Positions 33,542-42,732 are shown, counted from the first letter of the stretch. The stretch is 64,000 nucleotides of DNA from Vibrio nitrifigilis (GCF_015686695.1 NZ_JADPMR010000004.1:248001-312000), one strand, 5' to 3'. The notes: generated by a model not told the origin, from the letters alone. Numbers and translations are program-made.

Positions 33542-34873
33542 ATGAGCGTACCTACCATTACTGAAATGCATGTTATTCCCGTTGCAGGTCGTGACAGTAT
33601 GCTGCTTAACTTAAGTGGTGCCCATGCGCCTTTTTTCACTCGTAACATCGTAGTCCTAAAAGATAGTGCTGGTAATGAAGGTTTAGGTGAAGTCCCTGGA
33701 GGGGAAAAAATTCGCCAAACCTTAGAAGATGCTCGTGAACTGGTGCTAGGTCGTTCTGTGGGTGAATTCAAAAATGTCAAAACAGCAGTAAAACATAAAT
33801 TCAATGATCGCGACGCTTCTGGCCGTGGTGTACAGACTTTCGACCTTCGCACAACAGTGCACGTGATTACTGCGATTGAAGCTGCCTTTCTTGACCTATT
33901 AGGTAAACACCTTGGTTTGAATGTCGCTTCACTTCTTGGTGATGGTCAACAACGTGATGCGGTTGAGGTATTAGGTTACTTATTCTTTGTCGGTGATAAA
34001 GATAAAACAGATTTGCCTTACCAAAGCCAAGATGATGATGCGTGTGAGTGGTATCGCATTCGCCACCAAGAAGCGCTCACGCCAGAAACCGTTGCTCGCC
34101 TCGCGAAAGCCAGTCACGACCGTTATGGTTTCCACGATTTTAAATTAAAAGGTGGTGTATTAGCGGGTAAAGAAGAAGCAAAAGCGGTTAAAGCGATCAA
34201 AGAAGCTTTCCCAGATGCGCGTGTCACTCTTGACCCTAACGGTGCCTGGTCGCTAGAAGAAGCAGTAGAGTTGGCACAAGATCTTAAAGATACGTTAGCG
34301 TATGCAGAAGACCCATGTGGCGCAGAAAATGGCTTATCAGGTCGTGAAATTCTCTCTGAATTCCGTCGTCGTACTGGTCTACCAACCGCAACAAATATGA
34401 TTGCGACGGATTGGCGTCAGATGTGTCACTCTTTGAGTCTACAGTCTGTGGATATCCCACTTGCAGACCCACACTTCTGGACAATGGAAGGCTCTGTACG
34501 CGTGGCGCAAATGTGTCATGAATTTGGTTACACTTGGGGCTCACACTCTAATAACCACTTTGATATCTCATTAGCCATGTTTACTCATGTAGCGGCAGCG
34601 GCACCTGGCCACATTACTGCGATTGATACTCACTGGATCTGGCAAGAAGGTAATCAACGCCTTACTACCGCACCATTTGAAATCAAGGACGGCAAAATCG
34701 CTGTTCCTGATGTTCCTGGATTAGGTATTACTCTTGATTGGGAAAAAGTAGAAGAAGCGAACAAACTGTATTTAGACAACTGTCTGGGTGCCCGTGATGA
34801 CTCTAAAGGCATGCAATATCTGATTCCAGATTGGACATTTGATCCTAAAAAACCTTGTTTAGTTCGTGATTAA
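33542..34873 (+). CDS. gudD: Glucarate dehydratase
   Basis: 443-residue enolase-superfamily enzyme that dehydrates D-glucarate to 5-keto-4-deoxy-glucarate. Seen: MHVIPVAGRDSMLLNLSGAH (GudD N-terminus), the KLKGG lysine strand, VTLDPNGAW and EDPCGAENG metal-ligand ends, ATNMIATDW and the catalytic His region WGSHSNNHFDISLAMFTH. AAGAGGAAAG is the ribosome site. With garL, garR and garK the route glucarate to glycerate phosphate is complete. Confidence 0.96.
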   Translation: MSVPTITEMHVIPVAGRDSMLLNLSGAHAPFFTRNIVVLKDSAGNEGLGEVPGGEKIRQTLEDARELVLGRSVGEFKNVKTAVKHKFNDRDASGRGVQTFDLRTTVHVITAIEAAFLDLLGKHLGLNVASLLGDGQQRDAVEVLGYLFFVGDKDKTDLPYQSQDDDACEWYRIRHQEALTPETVARLAKASHDRYGFHDFKLKGGVLAGKEEAKAVKAIKEAFPDARVTLDPNGAWSLEEAVELAQDLKDTLAYAEDPCGAENGLSGREILSEFRRRTGLPTATNMIATDWRQMCHSLSLQSVDIPLADPHFWTMEGSVRVAQMCHEFGYTWGSHSNNHFDISLAMFTHVAAAAPGHITAIDTHWIWQEGNQRLTTAPFEIKDGKIAVPDVPGLGITLDWEKVEEANKLYLDNCLGARDDSKGMQYLIPDWTFDPKKPCLVRD

Positions 34874-34895
34874 AGATAGTCATTAATACCTGTTT

Positions 34896-34926
34896 GCCAC
34901 CGTCGATCCGCGGTGGCCTTTTTCTT
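34896..34926 (+). terminator. Terminator of the glucarate operon
   Basis: GCCACCG and CGGTGGC pair around TCGATCCG, followed by CTTTTTCTTATTTT. It lies 23 bp after the gudD stop. Confidence 0.88.
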
Positions 34927-35021
34927 ATTTTCCCTAGCGTTGAACATGAAGTTGTTACTTCGGTGAACGGATAATTATTGGGAGATAACGCATGGATAAG
35001 ATGTGATGGTGAGGTGAATAA

Positions 35022-36122
35022 ATGGAACTAAATACAGAGATTGCTGAGCAAATTGTTTACCATGCTCAGCGTGTTATTCAATACCCAATTAATGTGATGG
35101 ATGCCGATGGGTTGATCATTGCATCAACCAATCCATCGCGTAAGTATCAAAAGCATAGTGGCGCCGTTGTTGCGATAAGCCAGCGTACCATTGTAGAAAT
35201 CGATGATGTTACAGCGCAAAACATGCGAGGTACACAGCCCGGAGTAAATTTACCAATTATGTTCAAAAACACCATCATCGGGGTGATTGGTATTTCTGGC
35301 CCGCCTAATGACATTCGCCATCTGGGTGAGCTTGTCAAAATGGCGGCTGAGATGACAGTAGAGCATGAGTATGTGGTTGAACAGAGTCATTGGAAGGATC
35401 AACGCCGAAAGGACTTATTACTGCAATGGATTGATCAGCAAGCTGATTTCGATATGGTTGAATCTCAGGCAATCCCACTGAAAATCGATTTATATGCGGG
35501 CTACGTTGTGTGTCTATTGGAAACGAAAAATAGTGACCAACTGAATGTCGTGCACAATTTGGTGAAAAGATGGAATCGAGAACGGTTATCTGTTGAATTA
35601 ACAAAATACCGCTTGTTATTATTGTTACAGCATTCAGAAACCAATAGCGATTGGCATCAAATTCAGCGTGTTATTGACATTGATGACACGATTGATTTTC
35701 CGGTGTATGGCTCACTAGGCAAACATTATTCACACCCTAAGGAGCTATTTGCCTCATATCAAAGTGCGCTCGCAGCGCTCAATAGCGGTAAAAAGTTACT
35801 TAAAAACCAACGCTACTTTGAATTTGACCAAGTGACACTTCCCGCGATTCTAGACAACGAGCGTAAACAGTGGCAACAGCAGTTGTTATTTGAACCGGTT
35901 CGCCGTGTCGATGAGATGGATCCTGTGTTAAAAAAAACATTACTCTGTTGGTTTGAAAACAACCTCGACAGTGCTAAGACTGCGGAACAGTTATATATTC
36001 ATCGCAATTCGCTGCGATATCGACTGAATAAAATCAGTGACATATGCCATCTTGATCTCAGTAATTACCAAGACCGAGTCTGGATATATTTGAGCCTGAT
36101 TCTCTCTCCAACAGCAGCTTAG
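35022..36122 (+). CDS. cdaR: CdaR-like sugar-diacid transcriptional activator
   Basis: 366-residue regulator. The N-terminal sugar-diacid recognition domain is visible (QRVIQYPINVMDADGLIIAST, then SGAVVAISQRTIVEID and PGVNLPIMFKNTIIGVIGI). The C-terminus has the PucR/CdaR helix-turn-helix (ENNLDSAKTAEQLYIHRNSL, then RYRLNKISDICHLDL). CdaR activates gar/gud genes in E. coli, and the gene directly follows such an operon, so the role is well supported. Weak GGTGA upstream of the ATG. Confidence 0.92.
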   Translation: MELNTEIAEQIVYHAQRVIQYPINVMDADGLIIASTNPSRKYQKHSGAVVAISQRTIVEIDDVTAQNMRGTQPGVNLPIMFKNTIIGVIGISGPPNDIRHLGELVKMAAEMTVEHEYVVEQSHWKDQRRKDLLLQWIDQQADFDMVESQAIPLKIDLYAGYVVCLLETKNSDQLNVVHNLVKRWNRERLSVELTKYRLLLLLQHSETNSDWHQIQRVIDIDDTIDFPVYGSLGKHYSHPKELFASYQSALAALNSGKKLLKNQRYFEFDQVTLPAILDNERKQWQQQLLFEPVRRVDEMDPVLKKTLLCWFENNLDSAKTAEQLYIHRNSLRYRLNKISDICHLDLSNYQDRVWIYLSLILSPTAA

Positions 36123-36333
36123 CATCGGATTAAGCCGTCTTCTTCTCCGTGGGGCATCATTCAACTTGTTAGTAAAATGGTGTCCAGATTCGCTCTGTTC
36201 TTTTCTATTATCTGCTGCATGCTTTTCTTATTCTTGTATTTGAAATAACAACAATCTCGTGTTGATTCTCGGCGTAGGGTGTTATCTACTGTAGCCATAA
36301 CGATGTCATGATTTTCCAGGGAGGAGACAAGCG

Positions 36334-37065
36334 TTGAATACCTCAGTAAAAACTCACAATAAACCAATTATCATCGAGACAGGAAGTGCACCCGAGGTGA
36401 TTAAATCTCGCTTTTTAAGTTTGGCGGATTGGTTTTATCAAGCTTTGGGGCTTGCGGAAAGCGATGTCGAGATTATTCGCGTGTATTTAGATGAACCATT
36501 ACCTGAACCGAGTAAGGACCGGTTAGTAGTCATTACTGGCTCGTGGGCAATGGTCACCGATCATGAACCTTGGAGTGAACGCACGGCTGAGTGGATTAAA
36601 AAAGCGGTTGATGCTGAAATGCCATTGTATGGTGTTTGCTATGGGCATCAGCTTATGAGTTATGCGTTAGGTGGTGAAGTGGATTACTTCCCTAAGCAAA
36701 AAGAGATTGGTTGTTTACCTGTGACATTAAACGAAACAGCCCAACAAGACCCTCTCCTCAGTCATTTGCCTACTCAATTTAAAGCGCATTTAACTCATTC
36801 TCAACGGGTCACAGTGGTACCAGAAGGTGCACAAGTGTTGGCAGGATCAGAGCGCGATGGACATCAAATTATCCGTTATTCACCAACGGCGCTTTCGACT
36901 CAATTTCATCCGGAGTTTACACCTGAGCTTCTTCAAGCCGTAATTGAAACCAATCAGCACAAGCTTGAACAAGAAGGACAAGATATACCGACTTTATTAG
37001 CTGGATTGGAAGAGGCTGAATACGCACGAAGCATATTAGCTAAGTTTGTTGATTATTACTCTTAA
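36334..37065 (+). CDS. Class I glutamine amidotransferase-like protein
   Basis: 243 residues starting at TTG 36334, seven bases after GGGAGGAGA; no ATG fits better. The class I triad is visible: Cys in YGVCYGHQLMSYALGG, His and Glu in STQFHPEFTPE. It resembles stand-alone GATase1 proteins (YfeJ-like) annotated as glutamine amidotransferase. It is not PuuD-like in its N-terminus. No synthetase partner is adjacent, so the substrate is unknown. Confidence 0.82.
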   Translation: MNTSVKTHNKPIIIETGSAPEVIKSRFLSLADWFYQALGLAESDVEIIRVYLDEPLPEPSKDRLVVITGSWAMVTDHEPWSERTAEWIKKAVDAEMPLYGVCYGHQLMSYALGGEVDYFPKQKEIGCLPVTLNETAQQDPLLSHLPTQFKAHLTHSQRVTVVPEGAQVLAGSERDGHQIIRYSPTALSTQFHPEFTPELLQAVIETNQHKLEQEGQDIPTLLAGLEEAEYARSILAKFVDYYS

Positions 37066-37067
37066 TG

Positions 37068-37100
37068 ATATTCGAATCATTTGAATGTTTTCTTCAAATG
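37068..37100 (+). repeat. Hairpin after the amidotransferase gene
   Basis: CATTTGAA (37078-37085) and TTCAAATG (37093-37100) pair around TGTTTTC, 13 bp after the stop. A similar GATATTCGAAT...TTTxAAT word occurs at 55155, so it may be a piece of an intergenic repeat rather than a terminator. Confidence 0.4.
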
Positions 37101-37143
37101 AGTGGTTTCGAGTTCGTCTATTTACCTCGCTATAATTGTTAAT

Positions 37144-37204
37144 GAGATCCCTGAGGGCGAATACATTCTCGCTGAAATACCATCTTGAGGTGACTTGGGG
37201 ATAA
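37144..37204 (-). repeat. Partial, inverted copy of the 268-bp intergenic repeat
   Basis: Read on the minus strand it matches the first ~50-60 bases of the element at 53099: the terminal ATCCCCAAGT-ACCTCAAGATG followed by TTTCAGCGAGAATGTATTCGC. The rest of the element is missing, so this is a remnant or a solo end. It lies just before the yghU ribosome site. Confidence 0.75.
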
Positions 37205-37220
37205 CAACAACGAAGGAGTT

Positions 37221-38054
37221 ATGATGAGCCAACAATCGTCTTATGTACCACCAAAAGTTTGGACACAACAAGGTGACAACGGTGGCGCATTCGCTAGCAT
37301 TAATCGCCCAACGGCAGGAGCTAGATTTGAGAAAGCATTACCTGTTGGTAAGCATGCGTTACAACTTTACTCAATGGGAACGCCTAATGGCGTAAAAGTG
37401 ACAGTGATGCTGGAAGAGCTGCTGGAGCTTGGTATTGACGACGCAGACTATGACGCTTATCTGATTAACATCAGTGAAGGGGATCAGTTTGGCAGCGGGT
37501 TTGTTGCAGCAAATCCAAATTCCAAGATTCCTGCTTTGATTGATCATTCTGGTCAAGAGCCTGTGCGTGTTTTTGAATCAGGGTCTATCTTGCTTTATCT
37601 TGCTGAAAAGTTTGGGCAATTATTACCAGATGGCATCCAAAAAGTAGAATGTATGAACTGGTTATTTTGGCAAATGGCGAGCGCGCCTTTTGTGGGTGGT
37701 GGCTTTGGCCATTTCTACAACTACGCGCCGGAAAAGCTAGAATACCCAATTAACCGTTACACCATGGAGACCAAACGCCAATTGGATGTATTAGATCAGC
37801 AACTGGCGCAACATCAATATGTAGCGGGTGATGAGTATACGATAGCGGATATTGCTATCTGGCCGTGGTATGGCGCATTGGTATTGGGTGAGCTTTATGG
37901 TGCAGCTGAATTTCTCGATGTAAAAAGTTACCCGCATGTTATTGTCTGGGCAGAAAAAATCGCGACACGTCCAGCGGTGAAACGTGGTAGCCGAGTGAAC
38001 CGCACTTGGGGTGAAGAGCCGTTGCCAGAAAGGCATAGCCGAGACGATTTTTAA
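37221..38054 (+). CDS. yghU: Glutathione S-transferase family, YghU-like disulfide-bond oxidoreductase
   Basis: 277 residues. The family-specific N-terminus PPKVWTQQGDNGGAFASINRP, then LPVGKHALQLYSMGTPNGVKV and VMLEEL, matches E. coli YghU, a two-glutathione-binding GST with disulfide reductase activity. The helical C-terminal domain is at FWQMASAPFVGGGFGHFYNYAPEK. AAGGAG lies just before two tandem ATGs; either may be used. Stand-alone gene with its own terminator. Confidence 0.93.
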   Translation: MMSQQSSYVPPKVWTQQGDNGGAFASINRPTAGARFEKALPVGKHALQLYSMGTPNGVKVTVMLEELLELGIDDADYDAYLINISEGDQFGSGFVAANPNSKIPALIDHSGQEPVRVFESGSILLYLAEKFGQLLPDGIQKVECMNWLFWQMASAPFVGGGFGHFYNYAPEKLEYPINRYTMETKRQLDVLDQQLAQHQYVAGDEYTIADIAIWPWYGALVLGELYGAAEFLDVKSYPHVIVWAEKIATRPAVKRGSRVNRTWGEEPLPERHSRDDF

Positions 38055-38070
38055 CCTGTCGGATATAAGT

Positions 38071-38101
38071 GAAAATGGTCTGCTGATGCAGGCCATTTTT
38101 A
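38071..38101. terminator. Terminator between yghU and GNAT gene
   Basis: AAAATGGTCTGC and GCAGGCCATTTT pair around TGAT (one T-G pair), followed by a T-run. Placed between convergent genes. Confidence 0.85.
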
Positions 38102-38127
38102 TGTTAGAAACCAAACGAGCTTAAAGG

Positions 38128-38586
38128 TCAATGTGCGTAAGAGGATAGCTCGTAAGAGATGAGTTCTTTATTGATTGGGCAGCGATTATGTTCGCACAGA
38201 TGTTGCGCTGCTACATTGTCTTTCTCAGCGACAACGACAATTCGTTGCGCATGAATGTCTTTTGCGTATTCGGCAGCATGTTTCAGTAATGCTGATGCAA
38301 TTCCTTGCCGCCGAGCTTCATTGACAACAAACATATCGCGCATGATCAGGATGCGACCAGCGGTCATTGAAGAGTAGGTGGGATAAAGCTGAACATAACC
38401 TAAGTACTTTTTCTCGGTGGTAACCGCAGCAAAAATGACAGATTCTTGTTTCATTAACCGTGCGGTTAAATATTGCTCTGCTGTTTGTAGATTACTTTGT
38501 TGGTGATTGAGTAAGCGAAATTGATCGAACAGTGGAGCAATAGCCTTAGCTTGAGCTGGCACCACTTGTGAGATCGTGAATGACAT
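38128..38586 (-). CDS. GNAT-family N-acetyltransferase
   Basis: 152 residues from ATG 38586, which has AAGGGGG upstream. GNAT acetyl-CoA motif: MRDMFVVNEARRQGIASALLKHAAEYA, where RRQGIA is the pyrophosphate-binding turn. GYVQLYPTYSSMTAGRILI precedes it. The acceptor is unknown. Convergent with yghU; no operon partner. Confidence 0.88.
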   Translation of the reverse strand: MSFTISQVVPAQAKAIAPLFDQFRLLNHQQSNLQTAEQYLTARLMKQESVIFAAVTTEKKYLGYVQLYPTYSSMTAGRILIMRDMFVVNEARRQGIASALLKHAAEYAKDIHAQRIVVVAEKDNVAAQHLCEHNRCPINKELISYELSSYAH

Positions 38587-38734
38587 GAAATAGCCCCCTT
38601 TAAACATCAGTCATCTTGGGTACATTATAGAAGTTATAAAATGTGCTTAAAATAAGTACAAGGAATCAGTTATGACTTTGGGAGATAAAACTTATTGATT
38701 GCAATGAATTTATATCCAAGTCTCTTTTTTGATT

Positions 38735-38763
38735 TTGGCAATCATTCACTCACTTGCTATAGT
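38735..38763 (+). promoter_or_regulatory. Sigma70-type promoter
   Basis: TTGGCA at 38735 and TATAGT at 38758 separated by 17 bp, a near-consensus sigma70 promoter about 60 bp upstream of the small membrane protein gene at 38823. Confidence 0.7.
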
Positions 38764-38822
38764 GCGCCCTGCAAAAGTTTATTTGAGCCGTTAGGCCGGT
38801 CGATACACATGAGGTCATAGTT

Positions 38823-39176
38823 GTGTTTAGCACCATTAAGTTTGTCATTATTACTAATGTTATTATCTATCTCGCTGTGTTCGCAGAAGAAACATTGCTT
38901 GGTGTGTTATCACTACACCATGTAGTTGATTACGCATTTATCACCCTAGTCATTTCATGGGGCAGTGCTGCGCTGCTGCACATGTCATTGCCTTTTCAAT
39001 CCAGTAAAAAAGGTAAAGTGTCACTCTTAAAGCGTGATGAAGTCATGAACGCGAAGAAAAATGTCTTAGAGGCGCAGAAAGAAGAATCAACATCTACCAT
39101 GGCAACTATTATCAAACTGGCCTGGGCCGGCGTGCCATCGCTCATTTTTGTACTAATCTATCACTTTCTTTTTTAA
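38823..39176 (+). CDS. Small membrane protein of unknown function
   Basis: 117 residues starting at GTG 38823, seven bases after GAGGT. Three hydrophobic segments (about 4-20, 34-56 and 97-116) flank a charged, Lys-rich cytoplasmic-type loop. The family is not recognised. A clean promoter and ribosome site make it a real gene. It stands alone before an MCP gene, with 204 bp between them, so a shared function is not evident. Confidence 0.7.
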   Translation: MFSTIKFVIITNVIIYLAVFAEETLLGVLSLHHVVDYAFITLVISWGSAALLHMSLPFQSSKKGKVSLLKRDEVMNAKKNVLEAQKEESTSTMATIIKLAWAGVPSLIFVLIYHFLF

Positions 39177-39311
39177 TCATTTTTCTGTCATCTAACCATA
39201 ATATTGAGAACGCACACTGAAGCAATTTTTAGAAAATTGTTTCAGTTGATGAAAGTTCAATCAACATCGACACATTTCTTTCATAAGCGAATGGTATACG
39301 TAAGGGTATCG

Positions 39312-39325
39312 CGCAGACGTCAATA
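39312..39325 (+). promoter_or_regulatory. 14-bp motif shared with the region before 63932
   Basis: CGCAGACGTCAATA, identical to 63881-63894. Both copies lie 37-56 bp upstream of a start codon. It may be part of a promoter, possibly a divergent flagellar sigma element (GTCAATAA resembles GCCGATAA), but the -35 spacing is not the same in the two copies. Confidence 0.45.
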
Positions 39326-39380
39326 ACGATCATAAAACTTTATAGGAGACGTCACGCCTATTACCCATTACTAGAGGTTT

Positions 39381-41384
39381 ATGATGTATTTGTCCCTTAT
39401 TCATAGAGTCATTGCGGGTTTCGCAGTGGTTATTTTATTTGTGTTGGGCATTAGCGTGTCAGCGTATGTTTCACAAGTCAGAATGGCTGAGCAACTCAAA
39501 TTGACGTCATCAACGTTAACGGGGTTACTCGATAGTTCTAATACCGTGTTATTAGACATCCAAAATATTAACCGTTTAACCTTATTCCACGCCAACGAGT
39601 TAGACCCTCAGAAGAGACGACGTCTGGTGAACGAATATCACCAAGCAGTGCAACATTACCAAGAATCCTACCAAGCATTGACCCATCAAATAGAGGGGTA
39701 TCCGCAGCTTTTGCATAAAGTAAAACAAGTCGGTACAGAAGCGAATTACTTGATTAAAGAATCGAACCAGCATTTAGACATTCAAGAACAGCGCGCAGCA
39801 GCGAAACAGGCTTCTGAAGATGAACTGTCTAAGTTTGAATCTGGTTGGCAAAATCTTGAACGCGATCTTACGGCATTGAATTCCGAAGCCGAATGGAATA
39901 ATCAAGAACTGGTTGTGATTGATTTAGATGTTGCCGAAGCAAAAGGGAAGAGTGTTGAAAACCTGCTACAAAAAGCATTACTGGTGGATGATGATCAAGC
40001 AATACATTCATTAACAAAGCAAATTAAACAGCACCAACAGATGTTTAAAGAAAAGCTGACTGACGTCATCAAAGAAATGCCGGACAGCAAAAAAACATTG
40101 CAAGGTTATGTCGACTTATTGAATCGTACCGTGCTAAGTCCAGACGGTTTAATGCAACAACATCTTAAGTCACTCAATTTGCAACGTGAAAGCAGTGCCA
40201 AGTTAGCGCTAATTGGCCAGAACATGGACAACATTGTGATTGAAGCGGGGGATGTGACCGCTCGAATCAGAGCCTTATCGGACTCTGCTCGCCAGTATGC
40301 AGAACAGCAATCAACTTATTCAATGGCCACCAATATCACATTGTCGATAGTCGCTGTTATTGTTGCTGCATTAGTGGCAACCACCGTAGTATTTTCAGTG
40401 AAAAAGCCACTTGTGGTTATCACTCGGGCCTTGAATGAACTGACCAATGGCAACTTATCATGGAAGATAACCCAATCATTTCGTTCTGAAATGGGCAAGG
40501 TGGTTCGTGATATCAATCATCTTGGAGAACAATTACACAATGTGATTGGTTCAGTTCAACATTCGGCCCAAATGGTCAACAAAGTTGCAGCGGACAGTTT
40601 TGAAATGAGTAATAAAACCAGTCAAGACTTAGCCGAACAGCGCAAGAAAACGGATTCTATCGCAACGGCTGTAACGCAAATGGAATCTGCGGTCGAAGAG
40701 GTGACTCATCATGCCGTAGATGCGAGCAGTGAAGTTGAGAAAGTGACGGTGTTAGCCAATGAGAACATTGACAATATGCAAGATAATTTGGCCTTTATCC
40801 GTTCGTTGAAAACCTCGCTTGATGGGGCGTCTGACCTCATCCAGGAACTGGCGAATGAAACTCAAGAAATTAGCCAAGTGATCGAAGTGATTCAGAGTAT
40901 TTCTGAACAAACGAATCTTTTGGCATTGAACGCTGCCATTGAAGCGGCCCGTGCGGGAGAAAATGGCCGAGGCTTTGCTGTCGTCGCCGATGAAGTACGC
41001 TCGCTGGCAAGTCACTCGCGCCGTTCTGCTGATGATATTAATCACAAGATTGCCGAACTTCAGGAGAAGGCTCGGCAAGCCGTAGCCATGATGGAAAGCA
41101 ACCAATCTTACGCCGATCAATCGGTTACGCAGACTCATGACACCCACGAGTCACTGAGTGTCATGATTAAACGCCTGCACAATATTAACGAAATGAGTCG
41201 TTCAATTGCCACAGCATGTGAGCAGCAGAATGTCGTAACAAAAGATGTGGCAGAGCACATCGTGCATATTTCGGATATGGCGGTAAGTTTGGCAGACGAT
41301 GCTCAAACATTAGCCACTAACAGCCATTCCTTAAATGAGCTTGCCACTGAACAAAGCCAACTGGTCGCAAAATTTACGATCTAA
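39381..41384 (+). CDS. Methyl-accepting chemotaxis protein
   Basis: 667-residue transmembrane chemoreceptor. TM1 is near residues 9-31, TM2 near 313-336 (NITLSIVAVIVAALVATTVV), with a ~280-residue all-helical periplasmic region of a size fitting an HBM-type sensor. A HAMP domain follows, then the signalling domain with hairpin tip QTNLLALNAAIEAARAGENGRGFAVVADEV. No C-terminal CheR/CheB pentapeptide. Two tandem ATGs at 39381 and 39384 are possible. The ligand is unknown. Confidence 0.94.
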   Translation: MMYLSLIHRVIAGFAVVILFVLGISVSAYVSQVRMAEQLKLTSSTLTGLLDSSNTVLLDIQNINRLTLFHANELDPQKRRRLVNEYHQAVQHYQESYQALTHQIEGYPQLLHKVKQVGTEANYLIKESNQHLDIQEQRAAAKQASEDELSKFESGWQNLERDLTALNSEAEWNNQELVVIDLDVAEAKGKSVENLLQKALLVDDDQAIHSLTKQIKQHQQMFKEKLTDVIKEMPDSKKTLQGYVDLLNRTVLSPDGLMQQHLKSLNLQRESSAKLALIGQNMDNIVIEAGDVTARIRALSDSARQYAEQQSTYSMATNITLSIVAVIVAALVATTVVFSVKKPLVVITRALNELTNGNLSWKITQSFRSEMGKVVRDINHLGEQLHNVIGSVQHSAQMVNKVAADSFEMSNKTSQDLAEQRKKTDSIATAVTQMESAVEEVTHHAVDASSEVEKVTVLANENIDNMQDNLAFIRSLKTSLDGASDLIQELANETQEISQVIEVIQSISEQTNLLALNAAIEAARAGENGRGFAVVADEVRSLASHSRRSADDINHKIAELQEKARQAVAMMESNQSYADQSVTQTHDTHESLSVMIKRLHNINEMSRSIATACEQQNVVTKDVAEHIVHISDMAVSLADDAQTLATNSHSLNELATEQSQLVAKFTI

Positions 41385-41428
41385 TTATTGCGCGTTAGCG
41401 ATAAGCAATGAAAAGCTATGACTTAATA

Positions 41429-41459
41429 AGAGCAAATGATACCGATCATTTGCTCTTTT
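41429..41459 (+). terminator. Terminator after MCP gene
   Basis: AGAGCAAATGAT and ATCATTTGCTCT form a 12-bp perfect stem around ACCG, followed by TTT. Confidence 0.9.
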
Positions 41460-41775
41460 GGTTTGGTAGTAAGATATTGGTTTTAAATAGGTTAATGAAA
41501 AATTTCTGATTTAATGCTGCTAAAAAAAGCGCACCGTATGATTATATTTTGCTGCAACATAATATTCTAGTTTGCTACCTTTTAACCATAGGCTATGCTC
41601 GATAATGAATACCATACAGTGTTTATCCGCTAATAATGAATAAAAATACAATAATAATTGTTGATTATTCAGTTTGGGTGTTGTTAGAATGCGGCTATGC
41701 ACTGAGGGAAGTGCACATGAATAACATTGCAGACGCATTAAAAACAACAACATAAACAGAATAAGAGTGACTAAA
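41460..41775. other. Control region of the ArgT/HisJ-like gene
   Basis: 316 bp without an ORF of note. The right half holds the ArgR-like box pair (41635-41673) and a promoter TTGATT-N18-TAGAAT (41661-41690). The left part is AT-rich with no further signal seen. Confidence 0.55.
41635..41673 (+). promoter_or_regulatory. Tandem ArgR-like boxes overlapping a promoter
   Basis: Two 18-bp boxes separated by exactly 3 bp, the arrangement known for ArgR. Box 1 AATGAATAAAAATACAAT fits WNTGAAT-W4-ATTCANW with one base off; box 2 AATTGTTGATTATTCAGT has a perfect right half only. Box 2 covers the -35 of the likely promoter (TTGATT, then TAGAAT after 18 bp). Arginine-dependent repression is inferred. 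Confidence 0.62.
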
Positions 41776-42549
41776 ATGAAAAAATCACTGTTTGCCGTAT
41801 TACTTGCAGGGATCGCATTATCTACATCTAGCTTCGCTGCAGAAAAAGTTCGTCTAGGCGTTGAACCTGGTTATGCACCATTCGAATACAAAAAACCGGA
41901 TGGTACATTAGCTGGCTTCGACATCGATTTAGGTAAAGAAATTTGTCAACGTATCCAAGCTGATTGTACTTGGGTTCAAAGCGATTTCGATGGTTTGATT
42001 CCTGCTCTGAAAGCGAAGAAAATCGATGCGATCCTTTCGTCTATGTCGATCACTCCAGCACGTCAAAAGCAGATTGCTTTCTCTGATAAGTTATATGGCA
42101 CACCTGCTCGTTTAGTGACTGCCAATAATGTAGATTTGAAACCTACAGCGGAGTCTTTGCAAGGCAAACGTGTTGGTGTATTCCAAGGGACAACCGCTGA
42201 AACCTATGCTAAAGAACAATGGCTGAAAAAAGGGGTTGATGTGGTGACTTACCAAAGCCAAGACCTTATCTATGCAGATTTAGTGAATGGTCGCCTTGAC
42301 GCAGCATTCCAAGATGCAGTCGCGGCAAATGATGGTTTCTTGAAACGTCCTGTTGGCAAAAGCTTCCACTTTAGCGGACCTGAAGTAAATGATGAACAAT
42401 ACTTTGGCGTTGGTGCGGGCATTGGTTTTCGTAAAGAAGACGGTGCTTTAAAAGACAAAGTGAATAAAGCATTGGCCGATATGCTTGCTGATGGCACGTA
42501 CGACAAGATAGCTAAACAATACTTCGACTTCGATATTTACGGTAAATAA
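41776..42549 (+). CDS. Lysine/arginine/ornithine- or histidine-binding ABC transporter protein (ArgT/HisJ-like)
   Basis: 257-residue periplasmic binding protein with signal peptide (cleavage after SSFA). Family 3 signatures: VRLGVEPGYAPFEYKKPDG, GFDIDLGKEICQRI, DFDGLIPALKAKKIDAILSS, MSITPARQKQIAFSDKLY, GVFQGTTAETYA and a DFDIYGK end as in ArgT/HisJ. ATG 41776 is preferred to GTG 41767. No permease or ATPase is adjacent, so it must use components encoded elsewhere. The ArgR-like boxes upstream suggest arginine or ornithine as ligand. Confidence 0.9.
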   Translation: MKKSLFAVLLAGIALSTSSFAAEKVRLGVEPGYAPFEYKKPDGTLAGFDIDLGKEICQRIQADCTWVQSDFDGLIPALKAKKIDAILSSMSITPARQKQIAFSDKLYGTPARLVTANNVDLKPTAESLQGKRVGVFQGTTAETYAKEQWLKKGVDVVTYQSQDLIYADLVNGRLDAAFQDAVAANDGFLKRPVGKSFHFSGPEVNDEQYFGVGAGIGFRKEDGALKDKVNKALADMLADGTYDKIAKQYFDFDIYGK

Positions 42550-42576
42550 ACGAAGCGAATGGTTAGATTGATATTG

Positions 42577-42607
42577 AAAGCAGCGCCTGTGAAGCGCTGC
42601 TTTTTTA
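42577..42607 (+). terminator. Terminator after ArgT/HisJ-like gene
   Basis: AAGCAGCGC and GCGCTGCTT pair around CTGTGAA, followed by six T. Confidence 0.9.
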
Positions 42608-42732
42608 TATAACTCGCTCCTATGCGGCATCATTGCTCTTCAACATAGAACGACTCCCTCTTCAAAGCAGATCTTCAGAGCGACATTCTTTTCGCTAAAC
42701 CTTAATCCTGACGAGACTTAGGTATCATCGGA

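Noticed and set aside
36334..37065. PuuD (gamma-Glu-GABA hydrolase) that would link the amidotransferase to the PuuB-like oxidase
   Set aside because: The N-terminal region does not resemble PuuD and the genes are 20 kb apart; only the generic class I GATase motifs are shared.
37078..37100. CATTTGAA hairpin as the amidotransferase terminator
   Set aside because: No T-run follows on the plus strand, and a related word occurs at 55155, so a repeat fragment is as likely.
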